A stretch of 64,000 nucleotides of DNA from Romboutsia faecis (GCF_014323405.1 NZ_JACRWE010000001.1:186001-250000); one strand, 5' to 3'. Counted from the stretch's first letter, positions 33,721 through 43,247 are shown. The notes: generated by a model not told the origin, from the sequence alone. A program made the numbers and translations.

Positions 33721-34837
33721 TAGCAACCGTTTCAACAGGATAAGCTTTATCAAACAATTCACACATACAAGAACAAATCAAGTCTCCCATCAAACTTGTC
33801 CCAACTAAGTTATTACCATCACTATAAATATCTTCCGTTCTAAATCCCTGACTTATAACCTTATAAATAGCTCTCTCTATTAGGTTAGCCTCTTCATATA
33901 ACTTAAATGAATATCTAAGCATAAGTGCTGCTGATGATATTAATCCAATAGGATTTGCCTTATCTTTTCCAATTATACTTTCATCTGGATGATGTAATTG
34001 ATTCGGAGTGAATAATCCTTTACCATTACAATCAATTTCTGCTGATGGTAACATACATGCCGTTCCAGTTATTTGGCTAAGCTCATCTGCTAATATATCT
34101 CCAAACATATTAGAAGTGACTATAACATCAAACTTATCTGGATTTAGTATAACCTCCATTGCTGCTGTATCTACAAGATGATGAGTAAGATTAACATTTG
34201 GATAGTACTTTGACTCTTCATTCACTACCTCTTTCCATAGTCTAGAACTTGATAATATATTTGACTTATCAATACTTGAAACCTTATTTCTTCTTTTCAT
34301 TGCCGAACTAAATGCTAGTTTAGCTGATTTTTTTATTATCTCCTCATTATAATATTCTAAATCACTAGCTTCTCTACCATTTTTTCCGATAGAGTATTTT
34401 TTCTCCCCACAAATTACACTCCCAACCAAATCCCTTACAACAAGTATATCTATCCCCTTTGAAATTATACTTTCCTTAAGTGGAGAAAACTCCATTAAAT
34501 CTTTATTTAAAGTTATAGGTCTTAAGTTAGTAGATACATTCAAAACTTCTCTTATTTTTAAAAGAGCCCTGACAGGTTTTTTATCTAATTCTACTGTATT
34601 CCACTTACTACCGCCAACATTACCTACTATTACAGCATCGCTTTCTACACAAGCTTTTAAACTTTCATTTGGTAAAGGTTCTCCTAATTTGTCTACTGCA
34701 TCCCCTGCTCCAATAACTTCTTCTATCTTAAAATTATGATTATATAATTTTTCGATTGTATTTAAAATCTTTACAGTTTCATTACTTATCTCTGGCCCTA
34801 TCCCATCCCCTTTTATTAATGCAATTTTAAAATTCAT
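33716..34837 (-). CDS. LeuB-like beta-decarboxylating dehydrogenase (isopropylmalate/isocitrate family)
   Basis: About 373 residues. It has the family N-terminus IALIKGDGIGPEI, the substrate segment ALLKIREVLNVSTNLRP, VVRDLVGSVICGEKKYS, the lysine/tyrosine region, and VTSNMFGDILADELSQITG with the metal-binding Asp residues. The usual cofactor loop HGSAPDIAG before ANP is replaced by a divergent stretch (LHHPDESIIGKDKANP). No leuA or leuCD is nearby, so leucine synthesis is not implied. A different 2-hydroxyacid substrate is possible. The ATG at 34837 has AAGGAG at 8 bases and is preferred to 34843. A LysR regulator is divergent. Confidence 0.85.
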   Translation of the reverse strand: MNFKIALIKGDGIGPEISNETVKILNTIEKLYNHNFKIEEVIGAGDAVDKLGEPLPNESLKACVESDAVIVGNVGGSKWNTVELDKKPVRALLKIREVLNVSTNLRPITLNKDLMEFSPLKESIISKGIDILVVRDLVGSVICGEKKYSIGKNGREASDLEYYNEEIIKKSAKLAFSSAMKRRNKVSSIDKSNILSSSRLWKEVVNEESKYYPNVNLTHHLVDTAAMEVILNPDKFDVIVTSNMFGDILADELSQITGTACMLPSAEIDCNGKGLFTPNQLHHPDESIIGKDKANPIGLISSAALMLRYSFKLYEEANLIERAIYKVISQGFRTEDIYSDGNNLVGTSLMGDLICSCMCELFDKAYPVETVAI

Positions 34838-35022
34838 AATCATACTCCTTTATGCTATATATTTAAAATAATTTTTCTATATTTTTATAGTACTAACATA
34901 TAGTCATAATGTAAAATATATAAATAATTATAATTGTTATATAAAAAAAGCTATATGTGCTTTTTATAAAATTTAAATATAATTATATATGAATTAAAAA
35001 TTTAAGATTAAAGGGTATATTT

Positions 35023-35931
35023 ATGAATACAAAAAAATTAAAATATATTATAACTATTTCGGAGCTAAAAAGTATTTCAAAGGCAGCTTCACAACTTTTT
35101 ATATCCCAGCCTTCATTAAGTAATATAGTATCGAATATCGAAAAAGAACTTGGAATTCAAATTTTTGATAGAAGTACTAATCCAATATCACTTACCTATG
35201 CAGGCGAAAGATATGTTGAAACTGCAAAGGAAATTATTAACTTAGAAAATAACCTAATAAAAGAATTTAGCGATATTTCCAGTATGAAAAAAGGAAAAAT
35301 AACCGTTGGAATACCTTCTGTTAGAGGTACTCATGTACTTCCACTTATTCTACCTAAATTTAAAGAAAAGTATCCTGGCATTGAAATATGTGTTGTTGAA
35401 GGCGATTCTAATTTATTAGAAAGTAGTCTTATTTCAGGTAAAGTAGATTTAGTTTTAACTTCTTTTCCTAGTGCTGATAATAAAATAACCTGCGAGGTTT
35501 TATACGAAGAAAAAATTAGACTTGCTTGTAAGAAAGGTTACTTAGAATCAAAAAATTTACATACTAATTCTTCAAATATTATTACATTAGATGAATTAAA
35601 AGATATAAATTTTATACTCACTAAAAAAAGTCATAGAATAAGAAGACTTGCAGATGCAATTTATGATTATTATGAATTTGAACCAAAAATTATTTTTGAA
35701 ACATCCAATACTGCTACTGCATTCAGACTAGCAACTTCTGGTCTTGGAATTTGTTTTGTTTCTGAAATGATTTTAAATACAACTAAACCTATACATGATT
35801 TTGATTTATTTGATATAGAAAATGCTCCACTAAAATGGGATATTGCTGTCTTATATCTAAAAAATTCTTATTTGAGTATAGCTGAAAAGTATTTTATAGA
35901 ATTAGCAAAAGATGTTCTTGGTAAAAATTAG
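35023..35931 (+). CDS. LysR-family transcriptional regulator
   Basis: 302 residues: N-terminal winged helix (LKYIITISELKSISKAASQL, then FISQPSLSNIVSNIEKELG) and a periplasmic-binding-like effector domain (about 90-295). It diverges from the LeuB-like dehydrogenase across about 185 bases, the standard arrangement for a LysR regulator and its target. The effector is likely the substrate or product of that enzyme. Confidence 0.92.
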   Translation: MNTKKLKYIITISELKSISKAASQLFISQPSLSNIVSNIEKELGIQIFDRSTNPISLTYAGERYVETAKEIINLENNLIKEFSDISSMKKGKITVGIPSVRGTHVLPLILPKFKEKYPGIEICVVEGDSNLLESSLISGKVDLVLTSFPSADNKITCEVLYEEKIRLACKKGYLESKNLHTNSSNIITLDELKDINFILTKKSHRIRRLADAIYDYYEFEPKIIFETSNTATAFRLATSGLGICFVSEMILNTTKPIHDFDLFDIENAPLKWDIAVLYLKNSYLSIAEKYFIELAKDVLGKN

Positions 35932-36028
35932 ATATTTCTAAAAAATATGTATTAAAACTATTAAGTTTGATATATCTTTTACTTATTTCATAAATAATAA
36001 TAGTACTTTAAAACTAGATAGTATATAC

Positions 36029-36399
36029 CTAATTATTATTTAAAAAGAGCGAATTTAACTTAAATTCGCCCTTTCCATTAGGTGTAAGTACTGTCCCTAG
36101 TCCATCTGTTAATAATTCTAACTTTGCAAAATCAGGTTTTAGTTCTTTAATATCATCTTCTTTGCTATAGATAAGTACTAAGTCTCTTGATAAATATGCT
36201 TCTAACGGTGATTTTCCTAATGCTTCAATGATTTCATCTGTTATGTTTATTTTACAAGGCATTCTATTTGGAAAATCCATTGTATAAAAATCTTCTTCTT
36301 TTTTAACTTCTAACATTCCACTTTAAGTCATACACATACTCCAGCTGGATTTCCTTCAAAAGATTCGTTTGTAAAAGCATCTACAATATAATATTGCAT
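36029..36399 (-). pseudogene. Decayed PhzF-family isomerase with internal and C-terminal deletions
   Basis: From an ATG at 36399 with ribosome site AAAGGGGA the frame gives MQYYIVDAFTNESFEGNPAG then VCV and a TGA: the PhzF N-terminus with its GNPAGV motif. After a frameshift and loss of about 70 residues, the next frame (ATG 36316) resumes with DFYTMDFPNRMPCKINITDE and LEAYLSRDLVLIYSKEDDI, the middle of PhzF. It then runs directly into a terminator hairpin, and its last residues (EFKLNSLFLNNN) are translated from that hairpin. The PVTGSAH region of the active enzyme is absent. Confidence 0.82.
36041..36069 (-). terminator. Terminator fused into the PhzF remnant
   Basis: GCGAATTTAA (36049-36058) and TTAAATTCGC (36060-36069) form a perfect hairpin followed by TTTTT on the minus strand, inside the current reading frame. 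Confidence 0.85.
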
Positions 36400-36540
36400 A
36401 TGTATTCCCCTTTCTTAATTAGATAAGATATTTTACTATATTATTAAAAATATCTATTGGCAGTATATTATAGACTTGTAAAGTTTTTTTGATTCATCGA
36501 ATACCTATTCACTCAAAAAATTATTACCTTACTTTTATTT

Positions 36541-37248
36541 TTATTTCCAAGGTTTTGTTCCATTGAGCCATCCTTTTTCTTCCCAATATTCTCTTTCTAT
36601 TGGTAATGAATTTTCACTCTTGTGGGCCATAATAAATATTTGAAACATCCCCTTTACAAATAATGAAGGAGATTTCTTTTTTAATAAAGATTCATAAAAT
36701 TTACTAGCTTTATTTTCTAAACTACTTATACATTTAGCTTTTCGATTTCCTTCTATTTCATTCCATTTTTTACTTCTGACTGTTAATCCACACTTAAAAA
36801 TTTTACTTACTCCCCAATATTTAAGAGATCTTTCTATTGTACCTAATGAATATTTAGTACCCGCTCCTGCTGTTGTTGATACTATTAACGCACTTTTAGT
36901 AAACATCTCTTCCATCGGCATATGTACCATATACATATGTCCATAGTGATCTAATAAAGTTTTCATTTGCGATGTTACATCCATTACATAAACTGGAGAT
37001 GCAAATATTAACCCATCTGCTTCTCTCATGCTATTATATATTTTCATTGTATATTCTGAATGTGGGCACTGTTCCCTTCCTTTATAAAAACAATTAAAGC
37101 ACCCTATACAGAAATTAGGCATATCTTTAGGCAAAAAATATTCAATATACTCTATATCTTCTTTTTTTAAAAGGTACTCTTTTACAATTTGTACAGAATT
37201 GTATGTGTTCTCTTTTCTCTCATTTCCATAGATTATACACACTTTCAT
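36541..37248 (-). CDS. Flavodoxin-family NAD(P)H-dependent oxidoreductase
   Basis: 235 residues. The N-terminal IIYGNERKENTYN is the FMN phosphate-binding loop, and FCIGCFNCFYKGREQCPH is a cysteine cluster as in iron-sulphur flavoproteins. ADGLIFASPVYVMDVTSQMKTLLD is the typical NADPH-dependent FMN reductase segment. It probably reduces quinones or xenobiotics with FMN. It has a normal C-terminus and is not obviously in an operon. A possible regulator remnant lies upstream. Confidence 0.85.
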   Translation of the reverse strand: MKVCIIYGNERKENTYNSVQIVKEYLLKKEDIEYIEYFLPKDMPNFCIGCFNCFYKGREQCPHSEYTMKIYNSMREADGLIFASPVYVMDVTSQMKTLLDHYGHMYMVHMPMEEMFTKSALIVSTTAGAGTKYSLGTIERSLKYWGVSKIFKCGLTVRSKKWNEIEGNRKAKCISSLENKASKFYESLLKKKSPSLFVKGMFQIFIMAHKSENSLPIEREYWEEKGWLNGTKPWK

Positions 37249-37277
37249 ATATTAATTAAACCTACCTTAATACTATT

Positions 37278-37505
37278 TTATAAAGCCTTTTTCTTTTTAA
37301 ATACCTTCACTTTAAAATTTTTACTGCTACCTAATAATATTTTACTATCCTTAAAATTGTCATATATACTTTCAGTTGACACAGATATAGATAATGATTT
37401 ACTTATTAAAAATCTTGTCATTAAAGGTAACCCTCCTTTTTTATTTAAAGATTCTTTTGTTATATAAGTAATTCTTTTTCTTTCTCTTTTATTCAATTTA
37501 TACAC
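37278..37505 (-). pseudogene. Possible TetR-type DNA-binding-domain remnant
   Basis: A 75-residue frame opening at a GTG (or TTG at 37496, which has GAGGG at 8 bases). Its pattern ITKESLNKKGG, SKSLSISVSTESIYDNFKDSKILL resembles the helix-turn-helix of TetR proteins (family form: A-G-V-S-x-G-x-I-Y-x-Y-F-x-S-K-x-x-L), but the helix before the turn is degraded and no effector domain follows. It lies immediately upstream of the flavodoxin-family gene, a common place for its repressor. It could also be a small unrelated protein. Confidence 0.35.
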
Positions 37506-37712
37506 CCTCTTACATTGGACTATTTTACTACATATTATTTATATTTTTCTTATTGTCCTTTAATTCCCTAAAACAAAAAAATAAAGATTGAAACTTATTA
37601 CAATTTAATAATAGGATTTTATAACTATTTCTAATTAGTACTAAACTTCGATAAGTACAAGTTGTTATTTTTTGGTATAATGAAATTAAATTAAACTTAG
37701 GAGATTTATAAA

Positions 37713-38150
37713 ATGAATGATAAACTTAACAATAATAATCATGCTAATAAATACGTCTGGAATGATTCTCTCATTTTAGATAAAATACAACATATTTTAG
37801 CCGATGAAAATATAGATGAGTTAGAATTTACTGAAGAAGTTTTAGAGCATATAAAAGCTCAATTAAATGAAAGTATTTCTTCAGAAGAAATAAGTCAATT
37901 GGCGTATATAGTTGCTCAAAGTATAGATGAGTTAAAAGTTTTACCAGAAGATAATATAAGAGACTATATTTTAAGATTAATAAATTATTTGAATGATACT
38001 ACTTTTATGTGTATTAGGGGAGAATTTAAAGGTATTGAATTTAATGTTTATCAAGATTCATCTGTTGAAGATGTGTTTAATGAATATTATTCTAAATATG
38101 ATGAGATATATGGAATATCTGAAATGCTCTCAGATCTAGGATTAAAATAA
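37713..38150 (+). CDS. Hypothetical protein, 145 residues
   Basis: I do not recognise this family. The protein is acidic and mainly helical. There is an Asn-rich start (MNDKLNNNNHANK), a central helical block (about 30-105) and a C-terminal part with VYQDSSVEDVFNEYYSKYDE. No signal peptide or membrane segment is visible. A clear Shine-Dalgarno (TAGGAGAT) and a terminator immediately after the stop show it is an expressed single gene. Confidence 0.75.
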   Translation: MNDKLNNNNHANKYVWNDSLILDKIQHILADENIDELEFTEEVLEHIKAQLNESISSEEISQLAYIVAQSIDELKVLPEDNIRDYILRLINYLNDTTFMCIRGEFKGIEFNVYQDSSVEDVFNEYYSKYDEIYGISEMLSDLGLK

Positions 38151-38184
38151 AAAACAAACTCTAATCAATAGAGTTCGTTTTTTT
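38149..38184 (+). terminator. Terminator of the 145-residue gene
   Basis: AACTCT (38157-38162) pairs with AGAGTT (38170-38175), flanked by A and T runs. Confidence 0.8.
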
Positions 38185-38189
38185 ATTTA

Positions 38190-38350
38190 TATTAGTTTCT
38201 AAATACTTTCTTGCTTCTTCAAAATCTTTTAATTTAAGTATTAGTTCTTTCTTATAGAAATTATTGATTTGTTTTATTATTTTTTCTTCGATAATGCAGA
38301 TTTTCTATATTTCATCTCAGTAATTTCAGAAAAATTAAAGCAGTTGATAA
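38190..38350 (-). other. Possible decayed coding fragment
   Basis: The minus strand has two neighbouring frames with protein-like composition: NFSEITEMKYRKSALSKK, then, one frame over, EEKIIKQINNFYKKELILKL followed by KDFEEARKYLETNI. Together they look like the frameshifted end of a helical protein, but I cannot name it. Confidence 0.25.
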
Positions 38351-38389
38351 GATTTTTCTTTTAATTAATCAATTTATTTTTTTAATTGA

Positions 38390-39745
38390 CTATGCTAAAT
38401 GTAAATTAGTTCTCTTTTTCCCATACATATAGATATGCTTATATTTATTTATAAAAATTAAAGAAACTATTAAGGTTATGAATTCAGAAAATGGAACAAC
38501 TAACCATACACCATTTACGCCTAAAAATTGTGGTAAAATTATAATACCTAAAGTAAATAGTATAAACGTTCTAAGAATGGAGATAGTTGCAGAAATCTTA
38601 CCATTTGAGAATGCTGTAAACATGCCTGATACAAAAATATTCATACCAACAACTAAGAAATTAAATGAAAATATCATAAATCCATTCAAAGTTATATTAT
38701 ATAAATCAGTTTCTTTCGAAGAAAACATACTTATTATAATATCTGAAAAGTACCTAGATGATATAAATATAAAAATAGCAAATAATGATATAATTATGAA
38801 ACTGTATTTTATTAATTTTCTTATCTGCTCTTTATCTTTACTACCATAATTATAGCTTATACGAGGTGATACACCTGACGTAAATCCAATATATGCTGAG
38901 TTTAATAAGAACTGTACATAAAGTATTATTGTTATAGATGCTACTCCATCTTCACCTAAAAATCTTAGCATAGCTATATTATATAAGAATGTTGTAACTG
39001 CACCTGACATTTGGGTTACCATTTCACTAGATCCATTCATACAACTATCTAATACCAATTTCATTTTAAATTTAGGCTTTGCAAAGCATAAGTTATTACT
39101 TTTTTTCGAAAAATAAATAACTCCTACCATTGCAGGAAGTGCATAGCTTATACAAGTAGCAAGCGCAGCTCCAAGTGCTCCCATTTTAAATACTACTATA
39201 AGTACATAATCTAAAATAATATTTAATATACCACCAGATACTGAACTTATCATACCTAATTTAGGTACTCCTGCAGTAACTAAGAAATAATCAAAAAATA
39301 GTTTCGCTATCATAACTGGTGCAAAAATTAAAAATACAATCAGATAATCAAAAGAGTTTTTATATAAGCTATCTGTTGATCCTAAACCGTATATTATATT
39401 CTTTATAAATAGAATTGATAATAAAGCTACTATTAATCCAACGGCTAATGCGCTTAATGTAATGAGAGTAAAAGTTTCTTTAGCTTCCTGATTTTTTCCT
39501 TCTCCCATATATTTTGCAACTATAGCATTTCCACCAGTTGCAAACACTATACTTATTCCTATTAAAATATTTATTACAGGATAAACAATATTAGTTGCAG
39601 ATAATGCATTCGATCCAACATATCTAGATACGAATATACCATCTATAATCGTACTCAATGAGAAAAATACCATCATTATAACTGTTGGAAACGTATACTT
39701 TATTAAAGATGTTAAGTTTATCTTATTCTCTAATGAATTACTCAT
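38390..39745 (-). CDS. MATE-family efflux transporter
   Basis: 451 residues and twelve membrane helices. First-half signature FSLSTIIDGIFVSRYVGSNALSATN (split in the family around residues 29-53); second half begins CMNGSSEMVTQMSGAVTTF. It resembles the MepA-like clostridial MATEs and is the intact relative of the half-gene at 32980-33660. The Shine-Dalgarno is AAGGAGGTTAGA. It stands alone. Confidence 0.92.
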   Translation of the reverse strand: MSNSLENKINLTSLIKYTFPTVIMMVFFSLSTIIDGIFVSRYVGSNALSATNIVYPVINILIGISIVFATGGNAIVAKYMGEGKNQEAKETFTLITLSALAVGLIVALLSILFIKNIIYGLGSTDSLYKNSFDYLIVFLIFAPVMIAKLFFDYFLVTAGVPKLGMISSVSGGILNIILDYVLIVVFKMGALGAALATCISYALPAMVGVIYFSKKSNNLCFAKPKFKMKLVLDSCMNGSSEMVTQMSGAVTTFLYNIAMLRFLGEDGVASITIILYVQFLLNSAYIGFTSGVSPRISYNYGSKDKEQIRKLIKYSFIIISLFAIFIFISSRYFSDIIISMFSSKETDLYNITLNGFMIFSFNFLVVGMNIFVSGMFTAFSNGKISATISILRTFILFTLGIIILPQFLGVNGVWLVVPFSEFITLIVSLIFINKYKHIYMYGKKRTNLHLA

Positions 39746-39936
39746 TCTAACCTCCTTGATATATTTAATTCCTTAATATATAATAAAGCATCCAGTTACA
39801 GGATAGTCAATGAGGAGAATTATAAAAATATGTTCAAATAAAAAAATATTTTTATATAGGAGAATTTTCCAAGCTATCTAACATTAATAAAAATACTTTA
39901 TTTCATTATGACTAAATAGGACTGTTTAACTTATAC

Positions 39937-39985
39937 AATAAAAGAAGCTATCTCAGAATGATTTTTACATCATTTAAGACAGCTC
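39937..39985 (-). terminator. Terminator of the malY-nhaC operon
   Basis: AGCTGTCTTAAATGA (39984-39970) pairs with TCATTCTGAGATAGCT (39962-39947) on the minus strand with G-U pairs, then TTCTTTTATTG. Confidence 0.72.
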
Positions 39986-39996
39986 TTGTGCTGAGA

Positions 39997-40263
39997 TTAT
40001 ATGAATTTTTTCTTTGGTGTAATTACAGTTGATAGAAATATCAATATTATACTTATAATCCAAGGCTTTAATCCAAACTGATTAAACAATAAATTAGAAC
40101 CTGCAAGTGTAATTAACATATATTTTGATATAAAAATATATGTTACCTTTGATATTTTATTATAAAATACAAATCTAAAACATAACATAAGCATTCTTAT
40201 TCCTACAAAAGCTGTTATCAGCCCAATAATATCTTGAATCAAATAATAATAATGAAATTCCAT
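39997..40263 (-). CDS. Small membrane protein downstream of NhaC
   Basis: 88 residues with three hydrophobic stretches (about 10-28, 42-58, 66-82) and a KKKF tail. The family is not recognised. It is 19 bases after nhaC and before the operon terminator, so it is probably a partner or accessory subunit of the transporter; this is inferred from position only. Confidence 0.7.
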   Translation of the reverse strand: MEFHYYYLIQDIIGLITAFVGIRMLMLCFRFVFYNKISKVTYIFISKYMLITLAGSNLLFNQFGLKPWIISIILIFLSTVITPKKKFI

Positions 40264-40282
40264 AGCTAATTACTCCTTATTT

Positions 40283-41716
40283 TTATATAGCTTTTGTTTC
40301 TTCTTCTAATAATAATTTAAATTCCTCTTCTGTATACGTTTTCATACTAAATCCAGTCACCCCATATATAAATGAAATTATAGGAGTTATCCAACTTAAA
40401 AAACAGTATGGTATAAATTCTAATGGAGACAAACCTAATGTTTGACCACAGAATATAGCATTTGAATTCCATGGTATTAATGGACCTCCCAATGTAGCTG
40501 TATCCTCTATTATTCTTGATAGATTTTCTGGCTTTAATTTGAATTCTTTATATAATGGCGACATTACAGTACCTATAAACACAGATGTAAACATCATAGA
40601 TGAGCTAAATGCATTTGCTGCATAACTTGCTATAAATGTAGATCCAACTAACTTAGCTCTTGAATTACCTATTTTATCTATCATTGGTTGTAATAATACT
40701 TCTAAGAATCCTGTTTTTTGTAATATTCCTGCTATTACAAATACTATAAATACTAATAACACAGTTTCAGCCATACTCATTATCCCACCACGATTTAACA
40801 ACTTATCTGCATAAAGAAGACCTGTGTCTATAGAATATCCATTTAACATATAGTTTAATAAATCCCCTAATTTTTCACCTTCACGAACAACAGCAATTAC
40901 TAATCCAAGAACTGCTGAAGATAATATTGATACTATAGGTGGTTTTTGTAATAATAATAATCCTAATAATACTATTATCGGTATTAATGCTATAAATCCA
41001 ATCTCAAAATTTGATTTTAAAACAGCCATTACCTCATTTATTTGATTATAATCAATTGTATTATCTGCATATTTAAATCCTATTACTGTGTATAAAATTA
41101 TACATAATATATAAGCTGGAACAGTTGTATATGTCATATGCTTTATATGCGTTATAACGTCAGTTTTACAAACAGCTGCTGCTAAATTTGTAGAGTCTGA
41201 TAATGGGGAAATTTTATCACCAAAAAATGCTCCTGATATTATTGCTCCTGCTGTAAGTCCTGGAGGTACTCCCATACTATTTCCTATACTCATTAATGCT
41301 ATCCCCGAAGTACCTAATGTTCCCCAAGACGTTCCAGTTGCTATTGATGTTAATGAACATACAATTAATGAAGTAAGTAAGAAATACTTAGGTGTTATCA
41401 CTGTAAGACCACTGTAAACTATTGTTGGTATAGTACCTGCAGCTATCCAAGTAGCTATCAGTACACCAACAGAAAGTATAATTATGTTAGATTGAAACGC
41501 ATCCTTTCCTACAGAGAATCCAAACTCTTCTATTTCTGCATTTGTATATCCAAGCTTCATTGCTGCTGGTACAACTATTAACCATGATAATAAGAACATT
41601 GTTGTTATAGATGCATCAAATACGACCATACCAACAGTTGTTAAAGCTATTATCGAAAACATTACCAATAAAGCATACCTAAATGTAGGTTTTCTTCTTT
41701 CTATTTTCATTTCCAT
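40283..41716 (-). CDS. nhaC: NhaC-family Na+/H+ antiporter or substrate/cation exchanger
   Basis: 477 residues, about twelve membrane helices. The segments SIATGTSWGTLGTSGIALMSIG and AAVCKTDVITHIKHM with the preceding GDKISPLSDSTNLA are hallmark NhaC sequence. Members exchange sodium or protons, and several move organic acids (for example malate/lactate) instead. In an operon with a C-S lyase, under sigma-54, it may import a sulphur amino acid; the cargo is inference. It follows malY by about 115 bases. Confidence 0.9.
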   Translation of the reverse strand: MEMKIERRKPTFRYALLVMFSIIALTTVGMVVFDASITTMFLLSWLIVVPAAMKLGYTNAEIEEFGFSVGKDAFQSNIIILSVGVLIATWIAAGTIPTIVYSGLTVITPKYFLLTSLIVCSLTSIATGTSWGTLGTSGIALMSIGNSMGVPPGLTAGAIISGAFFGDKISPLSDSTNLAAAVCKTDVITHIKHMTYTTVPAYILCIILYTVIGFKYADNTIDYNQINEVMAVLKSNFEIGFIALIPIIVLLGLLLLQKPPIVSILSSAVLGLVIAVVREGEKLGDLLNYMLNGYSIDTGLLYADKLLNRGGIMSMAETVLLVFIVFVIAGILQKTGFLEVLLQPMIDKIGNSRAKLVGSTFIASYAANAFSSSMMFTSVFIGTVMSPLYKEFKLKPENLSRIIEDTATLGGPLIPWNSNAIFCGQTLGLSPLEFIPYCFLSWITPIISFIYGVTGFSMKTYTEEEFKLLLEEETKAI

Positions 41717-41833
41717 TTTATGCCCCCAATTTATTAAAATTATTTATTGTGTAGATTTTATTTCCAAGTAAATTTATTTTTACATGACGAAATAGATTAT
41801 ACTAATAATCTATTTCATCATACTTAATCTTTA

Positions 41834-43003
41834 TTAACCTTCAATAGCTACCTTAATTCTATTACATGCATCTTCTACCATAGGTCTAGGACAAGCTAAA
41901 TTTATTCTTTGGTATCCTTTTCCCCCAATACCAAAAGAAACACCACTATTTAATGCTACTTTACCTTTTTCAATTAGTGCTTTTGCAACTTCATCATCAG
42001 TTAGTCCAGTTTTACTAAAATCTACCCATAATAAATATGTTCCTTCTGGCTTTTTAACTTTTAATGTCGGCATATTTTCTTCTATATAATTAATAGCAAA
42101 ATCTGCATTGCCTTCTATATACTCTAAAAATTCTTTTAACCAATCTTCTCCATGGTTATAAGCTGCTTCTGTTGCTACTAAACTAAATGCATTATTTCTT
42201 CTTATATCTAATCTAGCAAATGCTGAATCTAATTTCATATAATCTTCTTCATTTGGTAATATAACTTGAGACATTTGTAATCCTGCTAAATTAAATGTCT
42301 TAGTTGGCGCCATGCAAGTTATACTGTTTTTTGCGAATTCCTCACTTATAGATGCAAATGGAATATGTTTATTACCTTTAAATATTATATCGCTATGTAT
42401 TTCATCTGAGATTACTTTCACATTATTCTTAATACATATATCTCCTAATTTTTTTAACTCTTCTTTAGTCCAAACTCTTCCCACAGGATTGTGTGGATTA
42501 CATAGTATGAACATTTTTACATCTTTTATTTTTGACTCTATATCTTCAAAATCCATTATATAGCTACCATCTTCTAATTTAATTAATGGGCTTATAACTA
42601 ACTCTCTTTCATTATCTTTTACAACACTATTAAAAGGACTATAAACTGGTTCTTGTATCATTATTTTATCATTTTTTTCAGTCATTTCTTGTATTATTAA
42701 ACTTATTGATGGCATAACCCCTGGACTAAATATTATCCAATCGCTCTTTATATCCCATCCATATCTTCTAGAGATCCAATTTACAATTGATTCATTGTAA
42801 GAGTTTGGCCTAGTTGTATATCCAAATATACCTTGATCTAATCTTTCTTTCATAGCATCGATTACACTTGGCGCTGTCTTAAAGTCCATATCTGCCACCC
42901 ACATAGGAAGAAGGTCATTACTTCCATATTTCTTATCCATTTCTGACCATTTTGCTGAAAAATTATTACTTCTGTCTATTACAGCATCAAAATTGTAAAT
43001 CAT
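41834..43003 (-). CDS. MalY/PatB-family C-S beta-lyase (PLP enzyme)
   Basis: About 389 residues. NFDAVIDRSNNFSAKWSEM at the N-terminus, MWVADMDFKTAPSV, LCNPHNPVGRVWTKEEL and the cofactor Lys in MAPTKTFNLAGLQ are those of MalY/PatB. These enzymes cleave cystathionine or cysteine, releasing H2S or homocysteine, pyruvate and ammonia through 2-aminoacrylate. The ATG at 43003 (MIYNFDAV) follows GGAGG and is preferred to 43048. A sigma-54 promoter lies 42-57 bases upstream, and it is the first gene of the operon. Confidence 0.92.
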   Translation of the reverse strand: MIYNFDAVIDRSNNFSAKWSEMDKKYGSNDLLPMWVADMDFKTAPSVIDAMKERLDQGIFGYTTRPNSYNESIVNWISRRYGWDIKSDWIIFSPGVMPSISLIIQEMTEKNDKIMIQEPVYSPFNSVVKDNERELVISPLIKLEDGSYIMDFEDIESKIKDVKMFILCNPHNPVGRVWTKEELKKLGDICIKNNVKVISDEIHSDIIFKGNKHIPFASISEEFAKNSITCMAPTKTFNLAGLQMSQVILPNEEDYMKLDSAFARLDIRRNNAFSLVATEAAYNHGEDWLKEFLEYIEGNADFAINYIEENMPTLKVKKPEGTYLLWVDFSKTGLTDDEVAKALIEKGKVALNSGVSFGIGGKGYQRINLACPRPMVEDACNRIKVAIEG

Positions 43004-43044
43004 AATTATATTACCTCCATTATCTTTGATTACACTTATATATA

Positions 43045-43060
43045 GCAATATCTATGCCAA
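43045..43060 (-). promoter_or_regulatory. Sigma-54 promoter of the malY-nhaC operon
   Basis: Minus strand TTGGCATAGATATTGC: -24 GG and -12 GC ten bases apart, exactly as in the other three sites of the window. Expected start near 43033. Confidence 0.88.
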
Positions 43061-43131
43061 CTTTATAAAAATGTAACAAAAAAATAAAACCTCTCCAATA
43101 CTATAATATTACAATTTTATATTTCTATAAA

Positions 43132-43172
43132 AGTATACTGTCTTACTTAGTATACTTTCATATTTAACCCAT
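43132..43172 (-). promoter_or_regulatory. Candidate upstream activator sites for the malY promoter
   Basis: Two AGTATACT palindromes (43132-43139 and 43149-43156) and a TTTAACCCAT box (43163-43172) lie 100-140 bases upstream of the sigma-54 start. The last is also found, as ATGGGTTAAA, upstream of the ridA sigma-54 promoter. Confidence 0.4.
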
Positions 43173-43181
43173 TTAACCAGT

Positions 43182-43238
43182 AAAAAAAATCAATGGGATT
43201 AATAGATTAGTTTTATAACCTATTAACCCCATTGATTT
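43182..43238 (-). terminator. Terminator of the sigma-54 activator gene
   Basis: AAATCAATGGGGTTAATAG (43238-43220) pairs with CTATTAATCCCATTGATTT, followed by a T run on the minus strand. Confidence 0.88.
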
Positions 43239-43247
43239 AATTAATAA

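Noticed and set aside
36450..36475. TTGGCAGTATATTATAG as a sigma-54 promoter
   Set aside because: The -24 half matches but there is no GC at the -12 position.
37189..37467. Plus-strand 92-residue frame overlapping the flavodoxin-family gene
   Set aside because: Antisense to both the flavodoxin start and the TetR-like frame; no ribosome site.
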